A stretch of DNA of 64,000 nucleotides from Sinorhizobium americanum (GTDB lineage Bacteria > Pseudomonadota > Alphaproteobacteria > Rhizobiales > Rhizobiaceae). Location of the stretch: the NCBI RefSeq assembly GCF_001651855.1, contig NZ_LNQC01000056.1, forward strand, positions 156,341 to 220,340, written 5' to 3'. Shown one piece after another: positions 34,247 through 42,186 of this stretch. Within the stretch, counting starts at the first letter, position 1. Every line of letters begins with the position of its first letter. A model generated the notes under the pieces. That model was not told the DNA's origin and ran no database searches. It worked only from the letters and a program-made list of their open reading frames with translations. The position numbers were made by a program, and so were the translations under genes.

Positions 34247-34276
34247 GCCCGGAAGCGCCGTCAATCGCTTCCGGGC
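34247..34276. terminator. Perfect 11-bp hairpin
   Basis: GCCCGGAAGCG / CGCTTCCGGGC with an 8-nt loop. No U-tract on either side, so it may be a factor-dependent terminator, an RNA-stability element or a protein-binding site between the secreted protein gene and the YfbU-like gene. Confidence 0.5.
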
Positions 34277-34348
34277 TAACCGATGTCTCAACTTGTGCCC
34301 TCAGGAGAGGGTAGAGGATGGAACATCAGCCACGGCTTAATCGCCCAT

Positions 34349-34837
34349 TTACGCCGGCTTCACTATTTTGAGAATGCTCTCCGCGGACAGCGAGCCAGCA
34401 GTCAACCCGCGGCTACGCACCTCTTCGTTGTAGATCAGCAGCATCCTCCTATAAGAGGGAAGACTGCTCTGGGTATGGGAGTTCAACTGGCGACCTCGGA
34501 ATTCGGAAAAGCGGCCTAGCTCATTGATCATAAATGACGCCACGCCGTGGTGTTCGTCGTGGTTTCCATCAAATCCTGAGAATTCCAAGTCGAACGGGTA
34601 CGCATCCTTCTCAAGCTGGGCTTTGTCTGCGGGCGAAAGCTGGCGAACGCTGTGCTCGATGTAAGACCACATACCGAGGATTTCGGCAGTCTCGTCCGCT
34701 ATTCTCGGGTCTGTGTCGTCCGTGGGGATTCCGGGAAACTGCCACGTGAGAGCCCATGTATTGCCGCTTAAGATAGCGGAGCGGATGAAGCCCAAGTCTA
34801 GCTCCTCCTTGCCATCTTTTTCTGCGGCAAGAGCCAT
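34349..34837 (-). CDS. YfbU-family protein
   Basis: About 162 residues. The C-terminal two thirds follow E. coli YfbU: FDLEFSGFDGN, FMINELGRFSEFRG, LPSYRRMLLIYNEEVRSRGLTAGSL. YfbU function is poorly known (linked to toxin-like death phenotypes in E. coli, not proven here). Upstream of the ATG the same frame reads ELSQGEKLIL, which also matches the family, but no ATG exists before a TGA, so the original start may be lost or a TTG is used. On the opposite strand to the late genes; moron candidate. Confidence 0.7.
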   Translation of the reverse strand: MALAAEKDGKEELDLGFIRSAILSGNTWALTWQFPGIPTDDTDPRIADETAEILGMWSYIEHSVRQLSPADKAQLEKDAYPFDLEFSGFDGNHDEHHGVASFMINELGRFSEFRGRQLNSHTQSSLPSYRRMLLIYNEEVRSRGLTAGSLSAESILKIVKPA

Positions 34838-34971
34838 CAATATCAGTTTTTCACCTTGTGACAGTTCATGCGCGATCCTTTCCGTTTTGAGGTGAAGTAG
34901 ATGTATTCAATCTCAACGCGAAGTGGCAAGCAGATCGGTGCTCGAAGAGCTCGAAAAGTCGCGGTTCCTTA

Positions 34972-35610
34972 ATGGGGCAGCCTCTCTGCCAGAAGCGACC
35001 AGCGCCACCGGCAACTATTTTCGATGTTAGCGGCTCACCATTCGTTGTTGCCGAGGACATGCCGGAATGGGTAGAGGCGACCTTCCTCGATCCAGCCTCA
35101 CCGGTCCATAACCCGGACCATCTCCACCTGCGCTCCGCAGACATAGGCTTCCTCTGGACCATAGTCGGCAACAGCAAGAAGGGCCGCCGCGTCATCGGCC
35201 AGTGCGAGACAGGATCTCCGCAGGGTACGATGGGCAAGTGGTCCCGGGCCCGGGCTGAGATGCAGGTCAAGCAGTGGTTCGGCCACGTGCCGGACTTCAT
35301 CATCACGCTGGACGCTGAATACTGCCGAGAATGCGGAGACGCCGAGTTCATGGCGCTGGTCGAGCACGAGCTCTATCACGCCGCCCAGGACGTCGACGCA
35401 TTCGGCGCTCCCAAGTTCAGCAAGTCGACCGGCCGGCCGGTGTTCGTCATCCGTGGACATGACGTTGAAGAGTTCGTCGGCGTCGTTCGTCGCTATGGGG
35501 CAGATGCTGCCGGTGTCCGCGCAATGGTCGATGCGGCAAACCAGAAACCCGAGATCGCCAGAGTGCAGATCGCACATGCATGCGGCACCTGCCAGCTTAG
35601 GGTCGCGTAA
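34972..35610 (+). CDS. Putative phage metallopeptidase
   Basis: 212 residues. It contains the zinc-binding HExxH motif in LVEHELYHAAQD, a preceding DFIITLDAEYC, and N-terminal ATIFDVSGSPFVVAEDMPEWV followed by PDHLHLRSADIGFLW, all typical of the PhageMetallopep family located just upstream of terminase genes. Substrate unknown. ATG 34972 is the first start after a TGA in frame. Confidence 0.8.
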   Translation: MGQPLCQKRPAPPATIFDVSGSPFVVAEDMPEWVEATFLDPASPVHNPDHLHLRSADIGFLWTIVGNSKKGRRVIGQCETGSPQGTMGKWSRARAEMQVKQWFGHVPDFIITLDAEYCRECGDAEFMALVEHELYHAAQDVDAFGAPKFSKSTGRPVFVIRGHDVEEFVGVVRRYGADAAGVRAMVDAANQKPEIARVQIAHACGTCQLRVA

Positions 35611-35632
35611 CTGACCGGAGCCTGACCGAGAC

Positions 35633-36097
35633 ATGGCCAAGGGCAAACTTAAAGATGAGGTAAAGACCTTCATCGTCCAGAGCCTCGCCTGCTTTGACAC
35701 TCCCTCGATCGTCGTCGAGGCAGTCAGGAAGGAATACGGCGAGACGATCACGCGCCAATCGGTCGAAGGATATGACCCGACCAAAAAGGCCGGCGGCAAC
35801 CTCGCAGTGAAGTGGAAGCTGCTGTTCGAAGAGACCCGTAAGACGTTCCTCGAGGATACGGCGACCATCGCCATCAGCCATCGCGCCGTTCGGCTTCGCG
35901 CTCTTCAGCGCATGGCGGAGAAGGCTGAAACTCAGGGCAACATGGTGCTGGCAGCATCGTTGATGAAGCAGGCAGCCGAAGAGGTGGGTAACGCCTACAC
36001 GAACCGGCGCGAACTGACGGGGAAGGATGGAAAGGACCTGCCGGTACCCGTATCGCCGGTGACGATCTTCCAGTTGCCCGATAATGGCAGAGGCTGA
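35633..36097 (+). CDS. Terminase small subunit-like protein (DUF2280)
   Basis: 154 residues. KLKDEVKTFIVQSLACFDTPSIVVEAVRKEYGETITRQSVEGYDP is the DUF2280 signature, a helix-turn-helix-like region followed by a helical oligomerisation part. Position directly before, with a 14-base overlap, the terminase large subunit gene supports a role in recognising the packaging site. Confidence 0.82.
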   Translation: MAKGKLKDEVKTFIVQSLACFDTPSIVVEAVRKEYGETITRQSVEGYDPTKKAGGNLAVKWKLLFEETRKTFLEDTATIAISHRAVRLRALQRMAEKAETQGNMVLAASLMKQAAEEVGNAYTNRRELTGKDGKDLPVPVSPVTIFQLPDNGRG

Positions 36098-37472
36098 GCA
36101 AGGGCAGGGCGCCCAGACGATCATCCGGCCCCAAGCTGGCCCGCAGACAGCATTCCTCGCCTCGCCGGCGGATATCGCCATTTATGGCGGCTCGGCGGGC
36201 GGCGGGAAAACATGGGCGCTGCTCATGGAGCCGCTGCGCCATGTCGCGAATCCGCAGTTCGGCGCCGTGTTCTTCCGGCGCACGCTAGTGCAGGTCCGGA
36301 ACGAGGGCGGTCTCTGGGACGAGAGCGAAAAGCTCTATCCCAGCCTGATGGCAAAGCCGAGAGTGGCGCCGGATCTGTCGTGGACGTTTCCGTCTGGGGC
36401 GTCGGTCAGTTTCGCGCACCTCGAGCACGACAAGACGGTATCGAACTGGCAGGGCTCGCAGATCCCGCTGATTTGCTTCGACGAGCTGACGCACTTCAGC
36501 GCCAAGCAGTTCTGGTACCTGCTGTCGCGTAACCGATCGATGTGCGGTGTCAGGCCCTATGTCAGGGCTACCTGCAACCCGGATGCGGATAGCTGGGTCG
36601 CCGAGTTCATTTCCTGGTGGATCAACGAGGACACCGGGCTGCCAATTCCTGAGCGGGCTGGCAAGCTTCGTTGGTTCGTCCGCATTGGCGATGCGGTCAT
36701 CTGGGCGGATAGCCCGGAAGAGCTTGCCGAATACAAGAGCCCGGTGGACGGCACGCCGATCCCGCCGAAGTCGGTAACCTTCATTCCGGCGAAGCTGACG
36801 GACAACGCCGCGCTCATGGCGGCCGATCCCGGCTACCTCGCCAACCTGATGGCCCTGCCGACGGTCGAACGCGAGCGCCTCCTCGGCGGCAACTGGAAGA
36901 TCCGGCCGGCGGCTGGCCTTCTGTTCCGCCGCGGCTGGTGTGAGGTCGTCGACGCTATCCCCGCCGGCGCGCGCTGGATGCGCGGTTGGGACTTTGGCGC
37001 GACACCGAAGACGGAGAGCAACGATCCGGACTGGACCGCCGGTACCAAGATCGGGAAGCTCCCGGACGGGCGGTACATCGTTGCTCACCACTGCCGCGAT
37101 CGTCTGTCGCCATCTGGAGTCGAGCGGCTGCTCAAGAACACGGCCGAAGCCGACGGCAAGGATGTGCATATCTCCCTGCCGCAGGATCCGGGCCAGGCCG
37201 GCAAATCGCAGGTCACGAATCTGACGAAGCTGCTGGCAGGGTTCACCGTTCGGTCGTCACCCGAATCCGGTGACAAGATCACGCGGTTCAGCCCGTTCTC
37301 TGCTCAGGCTGAAGCGGGCAACGTGCTGGTCCTTCGCGGCCCTTGGAATGAGACCTGGTTTTCGTCGCTGGAAGGCTTTCCCGAAGCCGTGCATGACGAC
37401 GACGCCGACAGCACGAGCCGAGCCTTCAACGCGCTTCTGAGCGCAAGCACGTACACGCTGGCGAACGTGTGA
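36084..37472 (+). CDS. Terminase large subunit
   Basis: 462 residues. ATPase domain: Walker A GGSAGGGKT at 35-43 and Walker B LICFDE at 129-134, with an adjacent coupling LTHF. Nuclease domain: GWDFGATPKTES with the first acidic residue, and later HDDDADSTSRAFNALL. It powers DNA packaging and cuts concatemers. Followed by an opposite-strand membrane protein gene and then the portal. Confidence 0.93.
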   Translation: MAEAEQGQGAQTIIRPQAGPQTAFLASPADIAIYGGSAGGGKTWALLMEPLRHVANPQFGAVFFRRTLVQVRNEGGLWDESEKLYPSLMAKPRVAPDLSWTFPSGASVSFAHLEHDKTVSNWQGSQIPLICFDELTHFSAKQFWYLLSRNRSMCGVRPYVRATCNPDADSWVAEFISWWINEDTGLPIPERAGKLRWFVRIGDAVIWADSPEELAEYKSPVDGTPIPPKSVTFIPAKLTDNAALMAADPGYLANLMALPTVERERLLGGNWKIRPAAGLLFRRGWCEVVDAIPAGARWMRGWDFGATPKTESNDPDWTAGTKIGKLPDGRYIVAHHCRDRLSPSGVERLLKNTAEADGKDVHISLPQDPGQAGKSQVTNLTKLLAGFTVRSSPESGDKITRFSPFSAQAEAGNVLVLRGPWNETWFSSLEGFPEAVHDDDADSTSRAFNALLSASTYTLANV

Positions 37473-37482
37473 CCGTCATCGG

Positions 37483-37797
37483 CTATTGCATGAGGTCGCG
37501 CTCGCCTTGCCTTCGATAGAACGCGGGGATCAGTCGATACCATTGCGTATACCCTAGCACAGCAAAGATCGGCGTTATTACGAGCGTAGTCTCTGCAGGC
37601 GTCGAAAGACCCTTGTACAACAGAACAATGCCGATCGCTGATGCAAAGATCCCGAGAGGAAATGTCAGTGCGGCGAGCGTCCAGTGACTTATCGCCATTA
37701 AAAGAAGCTCGTTTTGGGGGAAAACGAAATTCGCAATGATACTCCCGAGACCGACGACGAGAACTACCAGTATGTAGGCTGCTCTATAGCGCCGCAT
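37483..37797 (-). CDS. Multi-pass small membrane protein (moron candidate)
   Basis: 104 residues with three to four hydrophobic helices (YILVVLVVGLGSIIANFVF; WTLAALTFPLGIFASAIGIVLL; TLVITPIFAVLGY). Opposite to and wedged between the terminase and portal genes, which normally adjoin. It would be transcribed in the lysogen, independent of the late operon. Superinfection exclusion is a fair guess from topology and place; no family recognised. Confidence 0.65.
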   Translation of the reverse strand: MRRYRAAYILVVLVVGLGSIIANFVFPQNELLLMAISHWTLAALTFPLGIFASAIGIVLLYKGLSTPAETTLVITPIFAVLGYTQWYRLIPAFYRRQGERDLMQ

Positions 37798-37891
37798 TCA
37801 CCACCCCCTGTGCTCATTGCCGGCACGCATGCATACGTTAAGCCCTGCCCAGCTGCAAGCAGCGCGTGCAAGAACAATCTCAGGAGCGGAC

Positions 37892-39721
37892 ATGGCCAAC
37901 ATCATCGCGTTCGTCCGCGACAGCCTGACAAACATGGTCGCCAATCTCGGGACAAGCCGGGACAAGGCGGCGGCTTCGTTCTACTCGATGCCGATCCTTG
38001 CTGATGAGGATCTGCTCAACGCCTACCGTGGCGCCTGGCTGCCGCGGAAGATTGTCGACATCCCGGCCTTTGACAGCATGCGCGCTTGGCGGGACTGGCA
38101 GGCAAAGAAGCCGCAGATCGAGGCGATCGAGGCCGAAGAGAAGCGGCTGAACCTCAAGGGGAAGCTTCTCGAAACCCGCATCAAGGCGCGGCTCTGGGGC
38201 GGCGCTGCCATGGTCATCGGTACGGGCGACCAGGACCTGACGCAGCCGCTTGACGCCGAGCGCGTCGGCAAAGGCGGCCTGAAATACCTCACGGTCATGA
38301 CGCGCCGCCAGCTGACGGCCGGCGAGATCGATCGTGACCCGGCCTCGGAGTGGTTCGGCAAGCCGAAGCTTTACCAGATCCGGTCCGCTGAAGGCATGCA
38401 GGTCGATATTCACCCGTCGCGCCTGGTCATCTTCAACGGCAACCCGCCGCCAGATGATGAGATCGTGACCACGACCTATGCAGGATGGGGCGACAGCGTG
38501 CTCCTCTCCGTCGTCGATGCGATCAAGCAGGCCGACGGTACCGCGGCGAACATCGCCAGCCTTGTGTTCGAGGCCAAGGTCAACGTGATCCGCATTCCGG
38601 ATTTCATGCAGAATCTCGGCGACGAGCGGTACCGGGCCAAGATCCTCGAGCGCTACACCCTCGCAGCCACTGCGAAGGGCATCAACGGCGACCTCCTCCT
38701 CGACAAGGAAGAGGAATACGAGCAGAAGCAGGCGAGCTTCGCGACTTTGCCAGAAGTCCTTATGTCGTTTCTGCAGATCGTCTCCGGCGCCGCGGACATT
38801 CCGGCAACCCGTCTTCTCGGGCAGTCCCCGGCCGGCATGAACGCCACCGGCGAAAGCGACCTGCGCAACTATTACGACCGCCTGCAGGCCATGCAGACCG
38901 TCGAGATGACGCCGGCGATGGCGCGCCTCGACGAGTGCATCATCCGGAGCGCCCTCGGCTCCCGCGATCCGGACGTATACTACGAATGGGCGCCGCTCTG
39001 GGGCATGTCGGAGAAGGAAAAGGCCGACGTCTTCAAGACGAAGGCCGACGCCGCCCGCCAGCTGGTTGGTACGACGCCCGGGCAGGAGATCATCCCGCGT
39101 GATGCGGTGTCCGACGCTCTCGTCAACACGCTCGTCGAGGACGGCTCGCTGCCTGGCCTCGATGCTGCGATCGAAGAGCACGGCAAGCTCTCCGAACAAG
39201 AGCCCTCCGAAGAGGAACTTGCCGCGGCAGCAGCCGCGCAAGCAGCGAACGAAAACCAGCCGGCCCGCAACAAGCAGGCGGCAAACGACGCCGCGCCGCG
39301 CACGCTCTACGTCCGCCGTGACGTCATCAACCGTGCTGAGATCGTCCGCTGGGCGAAAGAGCAGGGTTTCACCGACGTCGTGCCCGATCTTCACGTCACG
39401 ATCGCCTATAGCCGCACGCTGGTGGATTGGTTCGAAATGGGCGAGAGCTGGTCGCCGCGGCTTGAGATCGCAGCCGGTGGTCCGCGCCAGATGGAAGGTC
39501 TCGGCCCGGATGGTAAGTACAAGGCTCTGCTCATCACCGCATCTGAACTGGTCTGGCGCCACCGCGCGATGATCGAAGCCGGCGCGTCGTGGGATTGGCC
39601 GGAATACCAGCCGCATATCTCTATACAGATCGGTGGCAATATCGATCTGTCCAAGGTCGAACCCTACCAGGGCAAGATCATTCTGGGACCGGAAATCTTC
39701 GAGGAGCTTAGGGAAGACTGA
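37892..39721 (+). CDS. Phage portal protein fused to Acb1-like 2H phosphoesterase domain
   Basis: 609 residues from ATG 37892 (AGGAGCGGAC ribosome site; an earlier start near 37829 is possible). Residues about 1-430 are a DUF1073-type portal (LPRKIVDIPAFDSMRAWRDW; ARLWGGAAMVIG; SGAADIPATRLLGQSPAGMNATGE). After an Ala/Glu/Asn-rich linker (about 440-475) comes a domain with two H-h-S/T motifs, HVTI (His501) and HISI (His575), as in 2H phosphoesterases and the anti-CBASS protein Acb1. The portal forms the DNA entry vertex. The C-terminal domain could degrade cyclic oligonucleotide alarm signals. Confidence 0.88.
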   Translation: MANIIAFVRDSLTNMVANLGTSRDKAAASFYSMPILADEDLLNAYRGAWLPRKIVDIPAFDSMRAWRDWQAKKPQIEAIEAEEKRLNLKGKLLETRIKARLWGGAAMVIGTGDQDLTQPLDAERVGKGGLKYLTVMTRRQLTAGEIDRDPASEWFGKPKLYQIRSAEGMQVDIHPSRLVIFNGNPPPDDEIVTTTYAGWGDSVLLSVVDAIKQADGTAANIASLVFEAKVNVIRIPDFMQNLGDERYRAKILERYTLAATAKGINGDLLLDKEEEYEQKQASFATLPEVLMSFLQIVSGAADIPATRLLGQSPAGMNATGESDLRNYYDRLQAMQTVEMTPAMARLDECIIRSALGSRDPDVYYEWAPLWGMSEKEKADVFKTKADAARQLVGTTPGQEIIPRDAVSDALVNTLVEDGSLPGLDAAIEEHGKLSEQEPSEEELAAAAAAQAANENQPARNKQAANDAAPRTLYVRRDVINRAEIVRWAKEQGFTDVVPDLHVTIAYSRTLVDWFEMGESWSPRLEIAAGGPRQMEGLGPDGKYKALLITASELVWRHRAMIEAGASWDWPEYQPHISIQIGGNIDLSKVEPYQGKIILGPEIFEELRED

Positions 39722-39786
39722 AGCCTAGGAAGCAAAGAAGCTCGAGGCGCCGGGATCTCCCGACGCGCTCTTCCTTTTCAGGCCCA

Positions 39787-39996
39787 CTAGCCGTTCAAAG
39801 CGTTCTGCAGCGCGGTCACGACTTCGTTCTCAGGCTGCACGACCGAGATGATGACGCAACCGCTACCGTCGCTGCGGGGGACCGTGGTGTGGATATTTGT
39901 GTAGTTGCTGAAAGTGTCGACAGCGACAACCTGCAACGGGTTCACGAAAACCCTCGTATTCAGCGGGATCGTGCGAGTGAAAGATGCATAGCGCAT
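39787..39996 (-). CDS. Small hypothetical protein (moron candidate)
   Basis: 69 residues from ATG 39996 with AGGAG upstream. Beta-rich (RVFVNPLQVVAVDTF; GCVIISVVQPENEVVTALQNAL). On the opposite strand to the late operon, between the portal and the protease genes. No family recognised. Confidence 0.6.
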   Translation of the reverse strand: MRYASFTRTIPLNTRVFVNPLQVVAVDTFSNYTNIHTTVPRSDGSGCVIISVVQPENEVVTALQNALNG

Positions 39997-40088
39997 TGTA
40001 CGGCTCCTGGTTGTTTGAAGACTACCAAGTCGCCCATGTCCGGCGTCCAGTGTCCAGACTGACAAAGGACTGATAGAGGTTATCAACC

Positions 40089-40142
40089 ATGAAATTCACC
40101 GATCTTGCGCCGATCGCGGGCACGCGACGGACCGCTGACTAG
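40089..40142 (+). pseudogene. Relic of a DUF2213 gene start
   Basis: ATG opens an 17-codon frame, MKFTDLAPIAGTRRTAD-stop, which mirrors the beginning of the intact downstream gene (MRFIDASTIAGTRRTAD). The two differ at many bases, so this is a diverged copy rather than a fresh duplication. It looks like the left scar of a recombination that brought the opposite-strand gene at 40160-40549 in ahead of a second DUF2213 start. Confidence 0.7.
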
Positions 40143-40159
40143 ATCAGGCAAACGGAACT

Positions 40160-40549
40160 TTAAAACTCTTCGATCTGGTAAGGCGCATCTCCATCCCAGT
40201 CGTTGCCAAAAAAGTTGATGCGCTTGAAGACACCGCTGAGAAGGCCCTTCTCACGGAGATATTCCACCTGATAGTCAGCGCCCATGTGCCGATGCGTTGA
40301 AAACGGAACTCCTATGTCTCGTAGGGCCTGGCACATCGCAAACACAGCACTGGTCTCCGCCCGGAATACATAGACACGTTCGGAGCCGTCGAGTTGCTCG
40401 AAGCCGAGTCGCGTGAACGGCTCGACTGGCTCGGAACTGCCAACCTGCAGCAGGATACGCTCGCTCCCGATATCAGTGACCCTCGTTGGGCGCATCCCGG
40501 CGTTCCGGCTGGAAGGGGGCAATTGCCCCTGGTCTTTGGTCACTGCCAT
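40160..40549 (-). CDS. Hypothetical protein inserted before the protease gene (moron candidate)
   Basis: About 129 residues from ATG 40549. Sequence is protein-like (RILLQVGSSEPVEPFTRLGFEQLDG; YVFRAETSAVFAMCQALRDIGVPF; YQIEEF), with an alpha/beta look, but no recognised family. It lies between the relic and the intact start of DUF2213, on the opposite strand. Start uncertain, as no clear ribosome site was seen. Confidence 0.6.
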   Translation of the reverse strand: MAVTKDQGQLPPSSRNAGMRPTRVTDIGSERILLQVGSSEPVEPFTRLGFEQLDGSERVYVFRAETSAVFAMCQALRDIGVPFSTHRHMGADYQVEYLREKGLLSGVFKRINFFGNDWDGDAPYQIEEF

Positions 40550-40589
40550 TGAGCGTTCTCGATTCTTTGTTGCCGTAGGAAACAATATC

Positions 40590-41735
40590 ATGCGCTTCAT
40601 TGATGCTTCAACCATCGCGGGTACGCGGCGGACAGCTGACGGCTACCTAGTTGCTGACGTCCGCACGGCAAGGACCGGCATCCAGCTTTATGCCGGCCGT
40701 GAAGTCGGCAAGCCGGAAATGCAGGTGGTCAAGGTCTACCGCCCAGAGGATGAGGTATTCGACAAGGCGAGCCTCGGCAGCTACGCGCACAAGCCGGTGA
40801 CGAACGATCACCCAGTTGAGGCCGTGACCCCGGATAACTGGAAGGCCGTTTCGGTCGGGCAGATCGGCGACGAGGTCGCCCGTGATGGGGAATTCGTCCG
40901 CATCCCGCTCATCGTCATGGATGCAGCCGCGATCAAGGCGATCGATGACGGCAAGCGCGAGCTCTCCGCCGGCTACACCTGCGATCTCGCATGGGAGGCT
41001 GGCACCACGCCAGAGGGCGAGAAATACGACGCCATTCAGAAGGATATCCGGATCAACCACGTCGCCATCGTGCAGCGCGGCCGTGCCGGATCGGAAGCTC
41101 GCATCGGCGACGGTGCGGGGAAGTGGGGCGTGAGCCCCGTCAACACCCAGATAGCAGATGAAAGGATACCCAAGATGGATCTGCGAAAACTTCTGGTCGA
41201 TGGGCTCACGGTCGAGACGACCGATCAGGGCGCACAGGCCATCATCAAACTGCAGAAGGACTTGGAATCGTCCGCTGCAAAGTTCGCCGACGCCGAAAAG
41301 GCACATCAGACGGCTCTGGCCGCCAAGGATGCCGAGCTCGCGAAGAAGGATGCCGAGATCGATGCGCTGAAAGGCAAGATCCTTTCGGACGCCGACCTCG
41401 ACAAGCGGGTACAGGCTCGCGCCGGTCTCGTCGCGAAGGCCAATGTGCTCGCCAAGGACGTCAAGACCGAAGGCCTTTCCGATGCCGCCATCCGCAAGGC
41501 TGTCGTCGTCGCCAAGCTCGGCGATGCCGCCATCGCCGACAAGTCGGAAGCCTATATCGACGCCCGCTTCGACATGCTGGTTGAAGACGCCAGCAAGGGC
41601 GGTGGCGCCGATCCTTTCCGCGTCGCTGTGCAGCAGGGCCTCTCGCAGGTCTCTGACGCCAGCGCCTCCGTAACCGCTCACAAGGCCATGGTCACCGATC
41701 TCGAATCGGCCTGGCAGACGAAGGGAGCTAAGTGA
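40590..41735 (+). CDS. DUF2213 prohead protease / scaffold polyprotein
   Basis: 381 residues from ATG 40590. The N-terminal part (1-195) is the DUF2213 domain (VVKVYRPEDEVFDKASLGSYAHKPVTNDHP; ELSAGYTCDLAWE; INHVAIVQRGRAGSEARIGD), regarded as a prohead maturation protease. From about residue 196 comes a long Ala/Lys/Glu coiled coil (AAKDAELAKKDAEIDALKGK) typical of scaffolding. It stands directly before the cement and capsid genes. A separate internal start for the scaffold part is likely. Confidence 0.83.
   Translation: MRFIDASTIAGTRRTADGYLVADVRTARTGIQLYAGREVGKPEMQVVKVYRPEDEVFDKASLGSYAHKPVTNDHPVEAVTPDNWKAVSVGQIGDEVARDGEFVRIPLIVMDAAAIKAIDDGKRELSAGYTCDLAWEAGTTPEGEKYDAIQKDIRINHVAIVQRGRAGSEARIGDGAGKWGVSPVNTQIADERIPKMDLRKLLVDGLTVETTDQGAQAIIKLQKDLESSAAKFADAEKAHQTALAAKDAELAKKDAEIDALKGKILSDADLDKRVQARAGLVAKANVLAKDVKTEGLSDAAIRKAVVVAKLGDAAIADKSEAYIDARFDMLVEDASKGGGADPFRVAVQQGLSQVSDASASVTAHKAMVTDLESAWQTKGAK
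41175..41735 (+). CDS. Nested scaffold protein from an internal in-frame start
   Basis: ATG at 41175 is in frame with the protease gene and has an ideal ribosome site, AAAGGA at 41161-41166, eight bases upstream. It would give a 186-residue scaffold (DLRKLLVDGLTVETTDQG onward) equal to the C-terminal half of the polyprotein. This mirrors the nested protease/scaffold layout of lambda C/Nu3. Expression is inferred from sequence. Confidence 0.6.
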   Translation: MDLRKLLVDGLTVETTDQGAQAIIKLQKDLESSAAKFADAEKAHQTALAAKDAELAKKDAEIDALKGKILSDADLDKRVQARAGLVAKANVLAKDVKTEGLSDAAIRKAVVVAKLGDAAIADKSEAYIDARFDMLVEDASKGGGADPFRVAVQQGLSQVSDASASVTAHKAMVTDLESAWQTKGAK

Positions 41736-42172
41736 TGCCTGCAGTTCAGACCACTTACAGCGCCCAGCACGCTCGCTGGGTCGAGGGCATGAACCTCAAC
41801 ATGGAGCCGTCCGTCGTCGTCACCCGCCTCGCTGAGGACGTGGAAGGCATCGGCTTCGGCAAGGTGTGCGTTCAGGGCACCGCCGACAATCAGGTGGTGG
41901 ACTCCGAAGCGACTGCCAAGTTCGTCGGCATCGCCGTGCTCGACATCACCCGGCCGACAGGCAAGTACGAGCAGTACGAAAACGTCGCCGTCATGAAGAA
42001 GGGCGTCATCGTCGTGCAGGCCTCCGAAGCCGTCGCCGTCGGCGATCCCGTCTACTACACCCCGGCGACCGGCGTCCTTTCCAAGACGTCGACGTCGAAC
42101 ACCCTCATTGCGAATGCTCAGTGGGATACCAGCACCGCTGGTGCCGGTCTCGCTGCTCTTCGCCTCGGCTAA
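41735..42172 (+). CDS. Head decoration / structural cement protein (DUF2190-like)
   Basis: 145 residues. QGTADNQVVDSEATAKFVGIAVLDITRP and VQASEAVAVGDPVYYTPATGVLSKT follow the DUF2190 pattern of capsid cement proteins placed just before the major capsid gene. The start overlaps the previous stop (TGATG). Confidence 0.8.
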   Translation: MPAVQTTYSAQHARWVEGMNLNMEPSVVVTRLAEDVEGIGFGKVCVQGTADNQVVDSEATAKFVGIAVLDITRPTGKYEQYENVAVMKKGVIVVQASEAVAVGDPVYYTPATGVLSKTSTSNTLIANAQWDTSTAGAGLAALRLG

Positions 42173-42186
42173 CAGGAGCGATCTCG

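Noticed and set aside
37880..39616. 578-codon reverse ORF under the portal gene
   Set aside because: Antisense shadow of the portal frame; no motif, no ribosome site.
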